Shown piece after piece: positions 1-7,777 of a DNA stretch of 64,000 bases. The stretch covers positions 310,001 through 374,000 of the forward strand of contig NZ_JASNJD010000002.1 in NCBI RefSeq assembly GCF_030164425.1, given 5' to 3'. The translations under genes were made by a program, and so were the position numbers. The notes beneath the pieces are model-generated. The model worked only from the letters and a program-made list of their open reading frames with translations, ran no database searches and was not told where the DNA came from. This DNA comes from Pseudodonghicola flavimaris (lineage in GTDB: Bacteria; Pseudomonadota; Alphaproteobacteria; Rhodobacterales; Rhodobacteraceae). Each line of letters begins with the position of its first letter. Position 1 is the stretch's first letter.

Positions 1-1
1 C

Positions 2-973
2 GGCGTCTCGGAAATGACGGTCAGCCGTGTGCTGCGCAACCGCGGCGACGTCTCCGACGCGACCCGTGCCCGGGTGCTCGCCGCGGCGAAGGAACTGGGC
101 TACGTCCCCAACAAGATCGCCGGCGCGCTGGCCTCCAACCGGGTCAATCTGGTGGCGGTGATCATCCCGTCGCTGTCGAACATGGTCTTCCCCGAGGTTC
201 TGACCGGCATCAACCAGGTGCTGGAGGGCACGCCGCTGCAGCCGGTCGTCGGCGTCACCGACTATCTGCCCGAGAAGGAAGAGCGCGTTCTGTACGAAAT
301 GCTCTCCTGGCGGCCCTCCGGCGTGATCATCGCCGGGCTCGAACATTCCGACCCGGCGCGCGCCATGCTCAAGGCCGCCGGCATCCCGGTGGTCGAGATC
401 ATGGATACGGACGGCAGCCCGGTGGACGCGATGGTGGGGATTTCGCACCGCCGGGCCGGGCGCGAGATGGCCCGCGCCATCGTCGAGGCCGGCTATCGCC
501 GCATCGGCTTCATGGGCACCAAGATGCCGCTGGATCACCGGGCGCGGAAACGGTTCGAGGGCTTTACCGAGAAACTCGCCAAACACGGGATCGAGATCGA
601 AGATCGCGCCTTCTACTCCGGTGGCTCGGCGCTGGCCAAGGGGCGGGAGATGACGGCCGAGATGCTGGCGCGCTCGCCCGATCTGGATTTCCTCTATTAT
701 TCCAACGACATGATCGGTGCCGGCGGTCTGCTCTACCTGCTCGACAAGGGCTATGACATCCCCGGCCGGATCGGGCTCGCCGGGTTCAACGGGGTGGAGC
801 TGCTGCAGGGGCTGCCCCGCCAGCTGGCGACGATGGATGCCTGCCGGCTGGAGATCGGCCGCAAGGCTGCCGGCATCATCGCCGCCCGGCTCGACACCCC
901 GCCGCGCGAGGTCGACAGCCTGATCACCCTGACCCCGACGATCAGCTACGGCGACACGCTGAAGCGCGGCTGA
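2..973 (+). CDS. LacI-family transcriptional regulator (5' end cut by window)
   Basis: The reading frame is open from the first bases, so the gene starts upstream of the window and only the first few residues are missing. The N-terminus is the second half of a LacI helix-turn-helix (VSEMTVSRVLRNRGDVS), followed by the hinge helix region (YVPNKIAGALASNR) and a periplasmic-binding-protein-like effector domain ending with SLITLTPTISYGDTLKRG. The pattern fits sugar or sugar-acid responsive repressors of the GntR/GalR group, but the ligand cannot be read from the sequence. The next gene starts 2 bp after the stop, so the two may be cotranscribed, although a function in common is not obvious. Confidence 0.9.
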   Translation, partial: GVSEMTVSRVLRNRGDVSDATRARVLAAAKELGYVPNKIAGALASNRVNLVAVIIPSLSNMVFPEVLTGINQVLEGTPLQPVVGVTDYLPEKEERVLYEMLSWRPSGVIIAGLEHSDPARAMLKAAGIPVVEIMDTDGSPVDAMVGISHRRAGREMARAIVEAGYRRIGFMGTKMPLDHRARKRFEGFTEKLAKHGIEIEDRAFYSGGSALAKGREMTAEMLARSPDLDFLYYSNDMIGAGGLLYLLDKGYDIPGRIGLAGFNGVELLQGLPRQLATMDACRLEIGRKAAGIIAARLDTPPREVDSLITLTPTISYGDTLKRG

Positions 974-975
974 CC

Positions 976-2184
976 ATGGCGCTGCCGCAGATCGACACCC
1001 GGGCCGCCCGGCGGCTGTTCCTGCATCGCCACGGGCTCGGCACCGCCCCGGCCGGCCCCGGCAAGGGCGCCGATCTGCTCGGGGTGATCGCCGATCTGGG
1101 CTTCGTTCAGATCGACAGCATCGCCACCGTCGCCCGTGCCCATGACATGATCCTCTTCGCCCGCCGACCGGCCTATCGCCCGGCGCATCTGAAACGGCTC
1201 TACGAGGTCGACCGGGCGCTGTTCGAACACTGGACCCATGACGCCGCGATGATCCCGATGGCGTTCTTCCCCCATTGGCGGTTGCGCTTCGCCCGCGATG
1301 CGGAGCGGCTGAAGCAGCAATGGCGCAACTGGCAGCGGCACGATTTCGAGGCCGAGTTCGACCCGGTGCTGCGCCACATCCGCGATCACGGGCCGGTGAC
1401 CTCCTCCGATGTCGGGCAGGGAGAGAAACGCAGCAACGGCGGCTGGTGGGACTGGCACCCTTCCAAGACGGCGCTGGAATACCTCTGGCGCAGCGGCGCG
1501 CTGACGGTGGTGGGGCGCGACGGGTTTCGCAAACGCTACGATCTTACCGAACGGGTGATCGACAGCCACGCATTGGCCCCGCCCGCCGATCCTGCCGCCA
1601 CCATCGACTGGGCCTGCGGCGCCGCGCTCGACCGGCTCGGCCTCGCCACCGCCGGAGAGATCGCCGCCTTCTGGGCGCTGGTCACCCCGGCCGAGGCCAG
1701 AGCCTGGTGCGACGCCGAGCGCGCCCGCGGCGCGCTGATCGATGTCGACATCACCGGCCCCGGTCTCCGTCCTCGCCGCGCCGTCGCCCGCCCCGATGTG
1801 ATGGCAGAGATCGAAACGTTGGCGCCACCCCCCGGACGGCTGCGGGTGCTCAGCCCGTTCGATCCGGTGCTGCGCGACCGCGCCCGGGCGCTGCGGCTGT
1901 TCGGCTTCGACTACCGGATCGAAATCTTCGTGCCCGCCGCCCTGCGCAAATACGGCTATTACGTCTTCCCGCTGCTGGAAGGCGACCGTATCGTCGGGCG
2001 CATCGACATGAAGGCCGAGCGGGAGGCCGACCGGCTGCATGTCACCGCCCTCTGGCCCGAACCGGGCCTGCGCTGGACCGCGCCCCGTCAGGCCCGGCTG
2101 GAGGCGGAACTGACCCGCATCAGCCGCCTCGCCGCGGTCTCCGATGTCAGCTTCGCCGATGGCTGGCTGCGCGCCCCGGTCTGA
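976..2184 (+). CDS. YcaQ/AlkX-family DNA glycosylase (winged-helix crosslink repair protein)
   Basis: A 402-residue protein of the YcaQ (HTH_42) family, whose E. coli member unhooks interstrand DNA crosslinks and excises bulky N7-alkylguanines. The family's catalytic Q-x-D motif is visible as Q45-I-D47 in GFVQIDSIATVARAHD, followed by the typical LFARRPAY segment. The C-terminal half holds the PFDPVLRDR and GYYVFPLLEGDRIVGRIDMK stretches found across the family. The Q-x-D form groups it with YcaQ/AlkX rather than with the Q-x-Q AlkZ self-resistance enzymes of antibiotic clusters, so general genome maintenance is the likely role. Start ATG lies 2 bp after the preceding stop. Confidence 0.9.
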   Translation: MALPQIDTRAARRLFLHRHGLGTAPAGPGKGADLLGVIADLGFVQIDSIATVARAHDMILFARRPAYRPAHLKRLYEVDRALFEHWTHDAAMIPMAFFPHWRLRFARDAERLKQQWRNWQRHDFEAEFDPVLRHIRDHGPVTSSDVGQGEKRSNGGWWDWHPSKTALEYLWRSGALTVVGRDGFRKRYDLTERVIDSHALAPPADPAATIDWACGAALDRLGLATAGEIAAFWALVTPAEARAWCDAERARGALIDVDITGPGLRPRRAVARPDVMAEIETLAPPPGRLRVLSPFDPVLRDRARALRLFGFDYRIEIFVPAALRKYGYYVFPLLEGDRIVGRIDMKAEREADRLHVTALWPEPGLRWTAPRQARLEAELTRISRLAAVSDVSFADGWLRAPV

Positions 2185-2200
2185 CCGCCGACGCCCCGGT

Positions 2201-2225
2201 CTTTTTCTGGCCCCAAATATCCCCG
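2201..2225 (+). repeat. Dispersed intergenic repeat, copy 1
   Basis: The stretch CTTTTTCTGGCCCCAAATAT followed by a C-rich tail begins 16 bp after the ycaQ stop. It resembles four other copies in the window (near 46303, 51591, 56055 and 58947), all downstream of plus-strand genes. The shared core is a pyrimidine run, TGCC or GGCC, AAATA, then CCCGGG-like sequence. Confidence 0.5.
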
Positions 2226-2252
2226 CCAAATGCTCCCGGAGGGCGACGCCGC

Positions 2253-3230
2253 TCAGCCCTCGGCCGGGTCCACCTCCAGCCCGCCGGAAAATCCCAGACC
2301 CGCGGCGCAGACCGTCTGCACCTCCGCCAGGCTTGCCGCGGTGCCGTCTGCCAGCATCTCCGAGACCTCCCGCCGCAGGGCATCCAGCAGATGCGCCAAC
2401 ATCTCCGGCCCGCTCCAGCGGCGCTGCGGCACCTCGGCGAACCAGGCCTCCTCACGGATCAGATCCTCGATCAGCGGATCGATGACCGCGCCGCCCCCGC
2501 CGGGATAACGATACCAGCCCACGCCCGCCGTCTTGCCCAGTCGCCCCTCCGCCACCATCCGGCTGCTGATCGGCCGGGCGCTCTGCGGCAGGATGGCGGC
2601 ACTGGCGGCCAGGCCGATCAGGTCCTGCGCCTCGAACAGCCCGAGATCCCAGCCCCGTGCCACCATCGCCTCGTCCAGCTCATGCGGGATCGCCCCCTGC
2701 ATCAGCAGCTGCTCCGCCGTGCCCGCCAGCCGGGCAGATAGCCGGCTGGCAATCGACGGGCGGCCCACCGGGGCGGCGACCGGGCGGCGCTCCATCGCCC
2801 GGGCCAGCGCGAACAGCGCACCGATCTGATCGGCGGGGGCGATCGGCCCGGCGGCGATCTCCACCAGCGGCCGCAGCTGCATCGGCGCGGCCAGACGGAA
2901 ACCGATGGCGCGGGCCGGCAGATGCGACAGCGATGTGCTCAGCACCGGAACCGCCGGGTCGCAACGGTGCAGAAGCGCCTGCAGATGCGCCTGCCGGGTC
3001 GCGCCCGCCTCTTCCTCCATCGCCTCGATGGCCAGGGCCGCCGCTTCCGGATCGCCGGTGCCGGTGACCAGCGGCAGATCCACGCCGGCGCGCGCCAGCA
3101 GATCGCCCAGCCGCCGCGCCGCATCCGGATCGGGTTCGCAGAGCTCAGGCGCGTAGCCGGCCCGCATCAGCAGCTGCGCCAGCCCGACCGCACCGGGCCC
3201 GGCCCCGAGGATCAAGGCGCGCGCGCCCAT
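2253..3230 (-). CDS. 3-hydroxyacyl-CoA dehydrogenase-like protein with degenerate active site, end of box operon
   Basis: A 325-residue protein with an N-terminal Rossmann fold (LILGAGPGAVGLAQLL), the ALAIEAMEEE segment of the NAD domain and a 3HCDH C-terminal domain (GKTAGVGWYRY). It starts 3 bp after the boxR stop and closes the box transcription unit. In active members the motif IGLHFFNP...LVEV supplies the catalytic His. Here the aligned stretch is IGFRLAAPMQLRPLVEI, so the His is Arg, the FFN is LAA, and only the Glu remains. The usual GF-x-x-NR asparagine is also replaced (PSIASR). The pathway does need a dehydrogenase for 3-hydroxyadipyl-CoA, but this protein may bind the ligand without catalysing. 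Identity of the fold is firm; activity is doubtful. Confidence 0.8.
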   Translation of the reverse strand: MGARALILGAGPGAVGLAQLLMRAGYAPELCEPDPDAARRLGDLLARAGVDLPLVTGTGDPEAAALAIEAMEEEAGATRQAHLQALLHRCDPAVPVLSTSLSHLPARAIGFRLAAPMQLRPLVEIAAGPIAPADQIGALFALARAMERRPVAAPVGRPSIASRLSARLAGTAEQLLMQGAIPHELDEAMVARGWDLGLFEAQDLIGLAASAAILPQSARPISSRMVAEGRLGKTAGVGWYRYPGGGGAVIDPLIEDLIREEAWFAEVPQRRWSGPEMLAHLLDALRREVSEMLADGTAASLAEVQTVCAAGLGFSGGLEVDPAEG

Positions 3231-3233
3231 GGC

Positions 3234-4151
3234 TTAGCCCAGAAACCTGCGCTCTTCGATCAGCGCCAGCAATTGCGCCAGAGAGCTTTCCAGCGACTGG
3301 CCGGAGGTGTCGAGCTGGGCCTGCGCCCGGGCATAGAGAGTTTCGCGGCTGGTCAGGATCGACTGCAACTGCTCCATCGCCTCGGGGTTGCCGGCCATCG
3401 GCCGCTCGTCCCCCTGGGCGCGGACTCGGGCCATATGCTCGTCCGGAGAGGTCTTCAGCCAGATGGTGTGGAAATGGTCGAGCAGCGCGTTGAAGGTCTC
3501 CGGCTCCGCAACGATGCCGCCGGCCACCGCCAGCACCATGCTGTCATGGGTGGCGATGATCCGCGAAATCGCCTGCGCCTCCAGCTTGCGGTATCCCTCC
3601 TGACCATAGAGCGCCATGACCTCGGACACCGGCATGCCGCTCTGCTCCTCGATCTCGCTGTTCAGCTCGACAAAGGGGATGTTCAGCGCCTGGCCCGCCA
3701 GCGCGCCCAGCGTCGATTTGCCGGCACCGCGCAGGCCGATCAGGCAAATCCGATGCGCCCTGAGGGTTTCCGCCGGCTCGGGGTTCAGCAGCCGCAAAAC
3801 CGCCTGTTGCACGTCACTGCTGGAGCTGCGGAACAGGTCGGCGACCCGCAGCGCGTCGGAGTTCCAGGGGTCTTCCTCCCCCACCAGCCATTCGATGCGA
3901 TGATCCAGCGCGCTGGCGACGCGCTGCAGCAGACCGATGGAGATATTGCCCTCTCCCGCCTCGAGCTGCGCCAGATAGCGCGGCGAAACGCCCGAGATGT
4001 CCGACAGCACCCGGCGCGGAATGCCGCGCCGCTCGCGCGCCCGGCGCACCCGGTCGCCGACCCGTTGAATCAACGCGCTGACTTCGGCCTCCAGCCGGGT
4101 GGCCTGCGATTGCGGCGTTGCTTCGCCTCGGAAGTTGGTGATTTCTGTCAT
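3234..4151 (-). CDS. boxR: BoxR, benzoyl-CoA-responsive repressor of the box pathway
   Basis: A 305-residue fusion of an XRE-type helix-turn-helix (about residues 30-90, with GIPRRVLSDISGVSPRYLAQ) and a shikimate-kinase-like domain starting near residue 133 with the P-loop GLRGAGKST (139-147). This architecture is that of BoxR and BzdR, which repress aerobic and anaerobic benzoate genes and release DNA when the kinase-like domain binds benzoyl-CoA. The gene lies inside the operon it should control. The 114-bp gap upstream contains one TGCA half-site at 4176-4179, which hints at weak autoregulation but is not a full operator. Likely targets are the TGCA-N6-TGC sites at 9.5, 12.55 and 15.95 kb. 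Confidence 0.93.
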   Translation of the reverse strand: MTEITNFRGEATPQSQATRLEAEVSALIQRVGDRVRRARERRGIPRRVLSDISGVSPRYLAQLEAGEGNISIGLLQRVASALDHRIEWLVGEEDPWNSDALRVADLFRSSSSDVQQAVLRLLNPEPAETLRAHRICLIGLRGAGKSTLGALAGQALNIPFVELNSEIEEQSGMPVSEVMALYGQEGYRKLEAQAISRIIATHDSMVLAVAGGIVAEPETFNALLDHFHTIWLKTSPDEHMARVRAQGDERPMAGNPEAMEQLQSILTSRETLYARAQAQLDTSGQSLESSLAQLLALIEERRFLG

Positions 4152-4265
4152 GCCACGGCGGAAGATGAAAAATATTGCACAAATCTAGACTGCCGCAGGG
4201 GGAAGGATCAATGCGTTTCGCCGCGTCCGCCCCGAACCTGCAGTATTCTGCGGCCTTGCCGCGCC

Positions 4266-4709
4266 TCAGGGACAGATCAGCGGCAGCACCAGATCGCGGA
4301 TCGGCGGCGGCGCCTCCTGCGAGGTGAAGCTGTCGGCCACGGTGAAGACATTGACGAACTGCCCCTTGAAGCAGAGCGTACCGTCCTGCAGCCCGTCGAC
4401 CCGGAAGGTGATGGATTTCTGCCCCAGACGGCTCGGCCAGACCCGGCAGATCAGCCGGTGGCGCGGCGTGACCGGCGACAGGAAATCCAGGCTCATGTGG
4501 ACGAAGGGCGTCCCCATGTTCAGGTCCAGCTCCATGTGATACCAGCCACCGCCCAGGTGGTGATCCCACCAGGCGTCGATGGCATCCAGCGCGAAATAGG
4601 GCAGCCGGGCGGTATAGGCGATCCTCGCCGGATCGCAGTCCGCCCAGGTCACCCGGATGCTGTGCTCGAAGGGGGGCGGCAGATTCTCCGCCGCGGCCGG
4701 TTCCGTCAT
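4266..4709 (-). CDS. 4-hydroxybenzoyl-CoA thioesterase-family acyl-CoA thioesterase
   Basis: A 147-residue single hotdog-fold protein of the 4HBT type. The N-terminal WADCDPARIAYTARLPYFALDA segment matches the family's active-site loop, with D26 in the position of the catalytic Asp of the Pseudomonas enzyme. It begins 9 bp downstream of the boxA stop, so it is cotranscribed. In box clusters such thioesterases are thought to hydrolyse CoA esters that accumulate as dead ends, or benzoyl-CoA itself, to free CoA. Substrate is inferred from context only. Confidence 0.88.
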   Translation of the reverse strand: MTEPAAAENLPPPFEHSIRVTWADCDPARIAYTARLPYFALDAIDAWWDHHLGGGWYHMELDLNMGTPFVHMSLDFLSPVTPRHRLICRVWPSRLGQKSITFRVDGLQDGTLCFKGQFVNVFTVADSFTSQEAPPPIRDLVLPLICP

Positions 4710-4718
4710 CCGCCCGTC

Positions 4719-5915
4719 CTAATAGGTTTCGACGTGGTAGCGCCCTTCGCCGCGCATGGTGTCGCGCAGCGCCCCCCAGGGCTGACCAATGCTCTCGGCG
4801 ATATTGGTCAGGGTCTTTTCCACCCCTTCCTCCATCCCGCGTAGCCCGCAGATATAGATATGGGTGTTGGGATCGGCGAGCATTTCGGCCACCTCCTCCT
4901 CTTCCGACACCATGCGGTCCTGCACGTATTCCTTGTCTTGGCCGGGCACCCGGCTAAACACCAGATGTTTCTTCAGCAGCGCATCGGGCACTTTGTTGAG
5001 CGGGCCGAAATACGGCAGGCTGTCAGGGCTGCGAGCGCCGAAGAACATCACCATGCCGCCGGATTTGGCCCCGACCGTCCGCTGACGGCGCATGGTGAAG
5101 GCGCGCATCGGCGCCGATCCGGTGCCGGTGCAGATCATCAGCAACCGCGCCTGCGGGTCATCGGGCAACAGGAAGGTGGCGCCAAAGGGTCCGGTCAGCC
5201 GCACCTTGTCGCCCTTTTTCAGATCGCAGACGTAGTTGGAGCACAGCCCGCGGTCTTCCCGCTTCACGGTCAGCGACACGTTGTTGAAATTCGGCCGTTC
5301 GCCGTCGCGCGGGCTCGACACCGAATAGAGCCGCGGCAGATGCGGTTTACCCTCGGCGTCCTGCCCCGGCGGGATAATGCCCACGCTCTGCCCCTCCAGC
5401 ACTGGAAAGGGTAGCCCGCCCAGATCCAGGATGATGTGACGCACATCGGTGTCGGCGCCTTCCGCCGTCAGCCGATAGTTGCCCTGCACCGTCGCCACCG
5501 CGGGCTTCGACAGGTTGTACATGTTGATCGTCGGCTTGGAGGCACTGGCCGGGGCCTTGGCCTTGCCGCCGGCCCCGGCATGCGCCTCGGCCAGCAGCGC
5601 CGCCATCGCGTCGTCGAGCGCCTCCAGCCCGGTTTCCGCCTCGCCGCCGGCGGTCTCGATCTCTTCCTGCGCCGGCAGTTCGTCCCAGTCGAACTGCGCC
5701 TCCAGCGAATAGGGCTCGTTCACCACCCGCCACTCGTCGATGGAGCCTGTGGGGCAGACCGGGATGCAATCCATGCAGAAATTGCACTTCTCCGCATCGA
5801 CCACGACGTTGTTGTCGTCATGTTCGATCGCCTCAACCGGGCAGGTCATTTCGCAGGTGTAGCAGCGAATGCAGATTTCAGGGTCGATCAGATGCTGTTT
5901 CAGCGGTTTATTCAT
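4719..5915 (-). CDS. boxA: BoxA, reductase component of benzoyl-CoA 2,3-epoxidase
   Basis: A 398-residue iron-sulfur flavoprotein that passes electrons from NADPH to the diiron epoxidase BoxB. The N-terminus has two [4Fe-4S] ferredoxin motifs, C15-C18-C21-C25 ([12 protein letters not shown]) and C44-C47-C50-C54 ([12 protein letters not shown]). A linker rich in Ala, Gly and Glu follows, then a ferredoxin-NADP reductase module with RLYSVSSP for FAD and [12 protein letters not shown] for NADP, ending in ...GRYHVETY. The start MNKPLKQHL is chosen because it overlaps the stop of the upstream 58-residue gene in an ATGA, while longer frames run into that gene. Confidence 0.95.
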   Translation of the reverse strand: MNKPLKQHLIDPEICIRCYTCEMTCPVEAIEHDDNNVVVDAEKCNFCMDCIPVCPTGSIDEWRVVNEPYSLEAQFDWDELPAQEEIETAGGEAETGLEALDDAMAALLAEAHAGAGGKAKAPASASKPTINMYNLSKPAVATVQGNYRLTAEGADTDVRHIILDLGGLPFPVLEGQSVGIIPPGQDAEGKPHLPRLYSVSSPRDGERPNFNNVSLTVKREDRGLCSNYVCDLKKGDKVRLTGPFGATFLLPDDPQARLLMICTGTGSAPMRAFTMRRQRTVGAKSGGMVMFFGARSPDSLPYFGPLNKVPDALLKKHLVFSRVPGQDKEYVQDRMVSEEEEVAEMLADPNTHIYICGLRGMEEGVEKTLTNIAESIGQPWGALRDTMRGEGRYHVETY

Positions 5916-6088
5916 GGAGTCTCGCGCTTTTTGCTCAGGATCACCTCTGGCACCACCAGAGCGTCGATCAGCGCCATGCAGAGGCCGACACAATTTTCGC
6001 AGCCGACGCAGGGCCCGTTGAGCTGAGAAATCTCAACCGACAGGGCGTTCAAACGGGGCGTTTCGGATTTGGACCTGCTGATGTTCAT
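5912..6088 (-). CDS. Small cysteine-motif protein translationally coupled to boxA
   Basis: A 58-residue protein whose TGA overlaps the boxA ATG by 4 bp. The start at 6088 ([16 protein letters not shown]) is preceded by GACGGAG 8 bases upstream, a good ribosome site; a longer in-frame start lacks one. The middle contains [11 protein letters not shown], giving C27-x2-C30-x2-C33-x3-C37. This is the spacing of a [4Fe-4S] ferredoxin ligand set but without the usual following proline, and the protein is too short for a full ferredoxin fold. I do not know a named family for it. Placement between boxB and boxA suggests a role in electron transfer or cluster maturation for the epoxidase; that is inference. 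Confidence 0.75.
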   Translation of the reverse strand: MNISRSKSETPRLNALSVEISQLNGPCVGCENCVGLCMALIDALVVPEVILSKKRETP

Positions 6089-6247
6089 GGCAGATGCTCC
6101 GTCTTGCGTGGGTTTTGTGTCGAACCGGACTGGCAGACCGGATCCCGGAAAAAGCACTTCCGATTCCTACTCTACCACATCCCGGACCATCACGGCAAAA
6201 TCGCCTTGGCGGAGCGCGGGGGTCCGGCCCGGGGCAGCCCGCCCCGA

Positions 6248-6262
6248 GCCGAAAGGTTCGGC
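6248..6262 (-). other. Hairpin in boxB 3' leader gap
   Basis: The 182-bp gap between boxB and the small cysteine gene begins with a perfect 6-bp inverted repeat, GCCGAA-AGG-TTCGGC, 9 bp past the boxB stop. There is no T-run, so it is more likely an mRNA stability or processing element than a full terminator. The rest of the gap is GC-rich with no coding signal. Confidence 0.35.
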
Positions 6263-6270
6263 ACCTTTGA

Positions 6271-7722
6271 TCAAGCCATGTGCAGCTTGACGTATTCGAA
6301 GTCGCCGGGCTTGTTGTCGATCCCGACCTTCGGCGGCGCGATCCAGCTGGCATACTGGCCCGGCTCGGTGCAGGGCTTCATCAGCGACTGGATGAAATCG
6401 CCATCGGCGTGGGTCGGCAGCCATTCGGTGACGCCGGCATCGTATTCGGCGCCGCTGACCAGCTGGCCCTCGGGGTTGAACAGCTTCTCGGCGAAGACGC
6501 CGATCTTGCGGTTGAAGGACTCATGCGGCAGCTTCATCTCGAAAGCGACGCCGTATTTCTCGATGATCTTGTTCCAGCGGGTCACGCCACCCTGCGCATC
6601 GCGGGTGTAATCGTCGCGCAGGCGCATGTTGATCGCGGTCAGTGCCGGCACTTCCTTCTGCACCGCCTTGCCGTCCTCGAAATCCCACACCGTATAGGTG
6701 TCGGCCTGCAGCATGTGATCGTCCTTGATCCGATGCTCCATGTACCGGCCCTTGATCCCGGCATTGAAGGCATTGGCCGCGTTGGTCGAAACCTCCTGGC
6801 CGAACAGGTCCAGCGACAGGGTGTAATGCAGGTTCAGCTTCTTCTGGATGGTCGGCAGGTCGATCACCCCGAAGGAGCGGATCTTCTCGATGTCATAGGG
6901 ATCCTCGATCCCGTGCTCCTGCATCACCTCACAGGTCTTCTGGATGGTGCGGCCGACCCCGGTTTCGCCCACGAACATGTGGTGCGCCTCTTCGGTCAGC
7001 ATGAAGCGGCAGGTGCGGCTCAGCGGGTCGAAACCCGATTGCGCCAGGCTTTCCAGCTGCATCTTGCCGTCGCGGTCGGTGAAATAGGTGAACATGAAGA
7101 AGGACAGCCAGTCCGGCGTTTCCTCATTGAAGGCCCCCAGCATCCGCGGCGCCTCTTCCGAGCCGGACGAGCGCAGCAGCAGATCGTCCGCCTCTTCGCG
7201 ACCGTCGCGGCCGAAGTACTTGTGCAGCAGATAGACCATCGCCCAGAGGTGGCGGCCTTCCTCCACATTGACCTGGAACAGGTTGCGCATGTCGTAGAGC
7301 GACGGTGCCGTCAGGCCCAGGAATCGCTGCTGTTCGACCGACGCGGGCTCAGTATCGCCCTGGATCACGATCAGCCGTTTCAGCAGGTTGCGGTATTCAC
7401 CGGGAACCTCCTGCCAGGCGGGCTCGCCGAAATGCTCGCCGCAGGGGATCGTGCGCCCCTCGACCTGCGGTGCCAGCAGGACGCCCCAGCGGTATTCCGG
7501 CATCTTGACATAGTCGAACTTGGCCCAGCCCTTGGGGTCGACCGAAACGGCAGTGCGCAGATAGACCAGCGACTGCTGGAAATTCTGCGGGATCAGGTCC
7601 GACCACCAGTTGATATAACCGGGGTGCCATTTTTCCAGCGCCTTCAGAACCCGCTTGTCCGAGCTGAGCCCGACGTTGTTGGGAATTTGCGTGTCATAGC
7701 TGACATTGATCAGATCGAGCAT
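6271..7722 (-). CDS. boxB: BoxB, diiron oxygenase component of benzoyl-CoA 2,3-epoxidase
   Basis: A 483-residue class I diiron oxygenase that converts benzoyl-CoA to its 2,3-epoxide with O2 and electrons from BoxA. The six metal ligands described for Azoarcus evansii BoxB are all present with an offset of +5: E125, E155 and H158 (VEEGRHLW), D216 (FTDRDGK), E245 and H248 (TEEAHHMF). Length and the N-terminus (MLDLINVSYDTQIPNNVGL) match the family. A GGGAGAGG ribosome site lies just before the ATG. It is the second structural gene after boxC, separated by 55 bp. Confidence 0.97.
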   Translation of the reverse strand: MLDLINVSYDTQIPNNVGLSSDKRVLKALEKWHPGYINWWSDLIPQNFQQSLVYLRTAVSVDPKGWAKFDYVKMPEYRWGVLLAPQVEGRTIPCGEHFGEPAWQEVPGEYRNLLKRLIVIQGDTEPASVEQQRFLGLTAPSLYDMRNLFQVNVEEGRHLWAMVYLLHKYFGRDGREEADDLLLRSSGSEEAPRMLGAFNEETPDWLSFFMFTYFTDRDGKMQLESLAQSGFDPLSRTCRFMLTEEAHHMFVGETGVGRTIQKTCEVMQEHGIEDPYDIEKIRSFGVIDLPTIQKKLNLHYTLSLDLFGQEVSTNAANAFNAGIKGRYMEHRIKDDHMLQADTYTVWDFEDGKAVQKEVPALTAINMRLRDDYTRDAQGGVTRWNKIIEKYGVAFEMKLPHESFNRKIGVFAEKLFNPEGQLVSGAEYDAGVTEWLPTHADGDFIQSLMKPCTEPGQYASWIAPPKVGIDNKPGDFEYVKLHMA

Positions 7723-7777
7723 TCATCCTCTCCCTCAAAAACAGCGGGCGCGCGACATCCGCGCGCCCATCGGCCGG

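Noticed and set aside
2922-4844. 640-codon plus-strand frame across the dehydrogenase, boxR and thioesterase genes
   Set aside because: Antisense to three recognisable genes and low-complexity.
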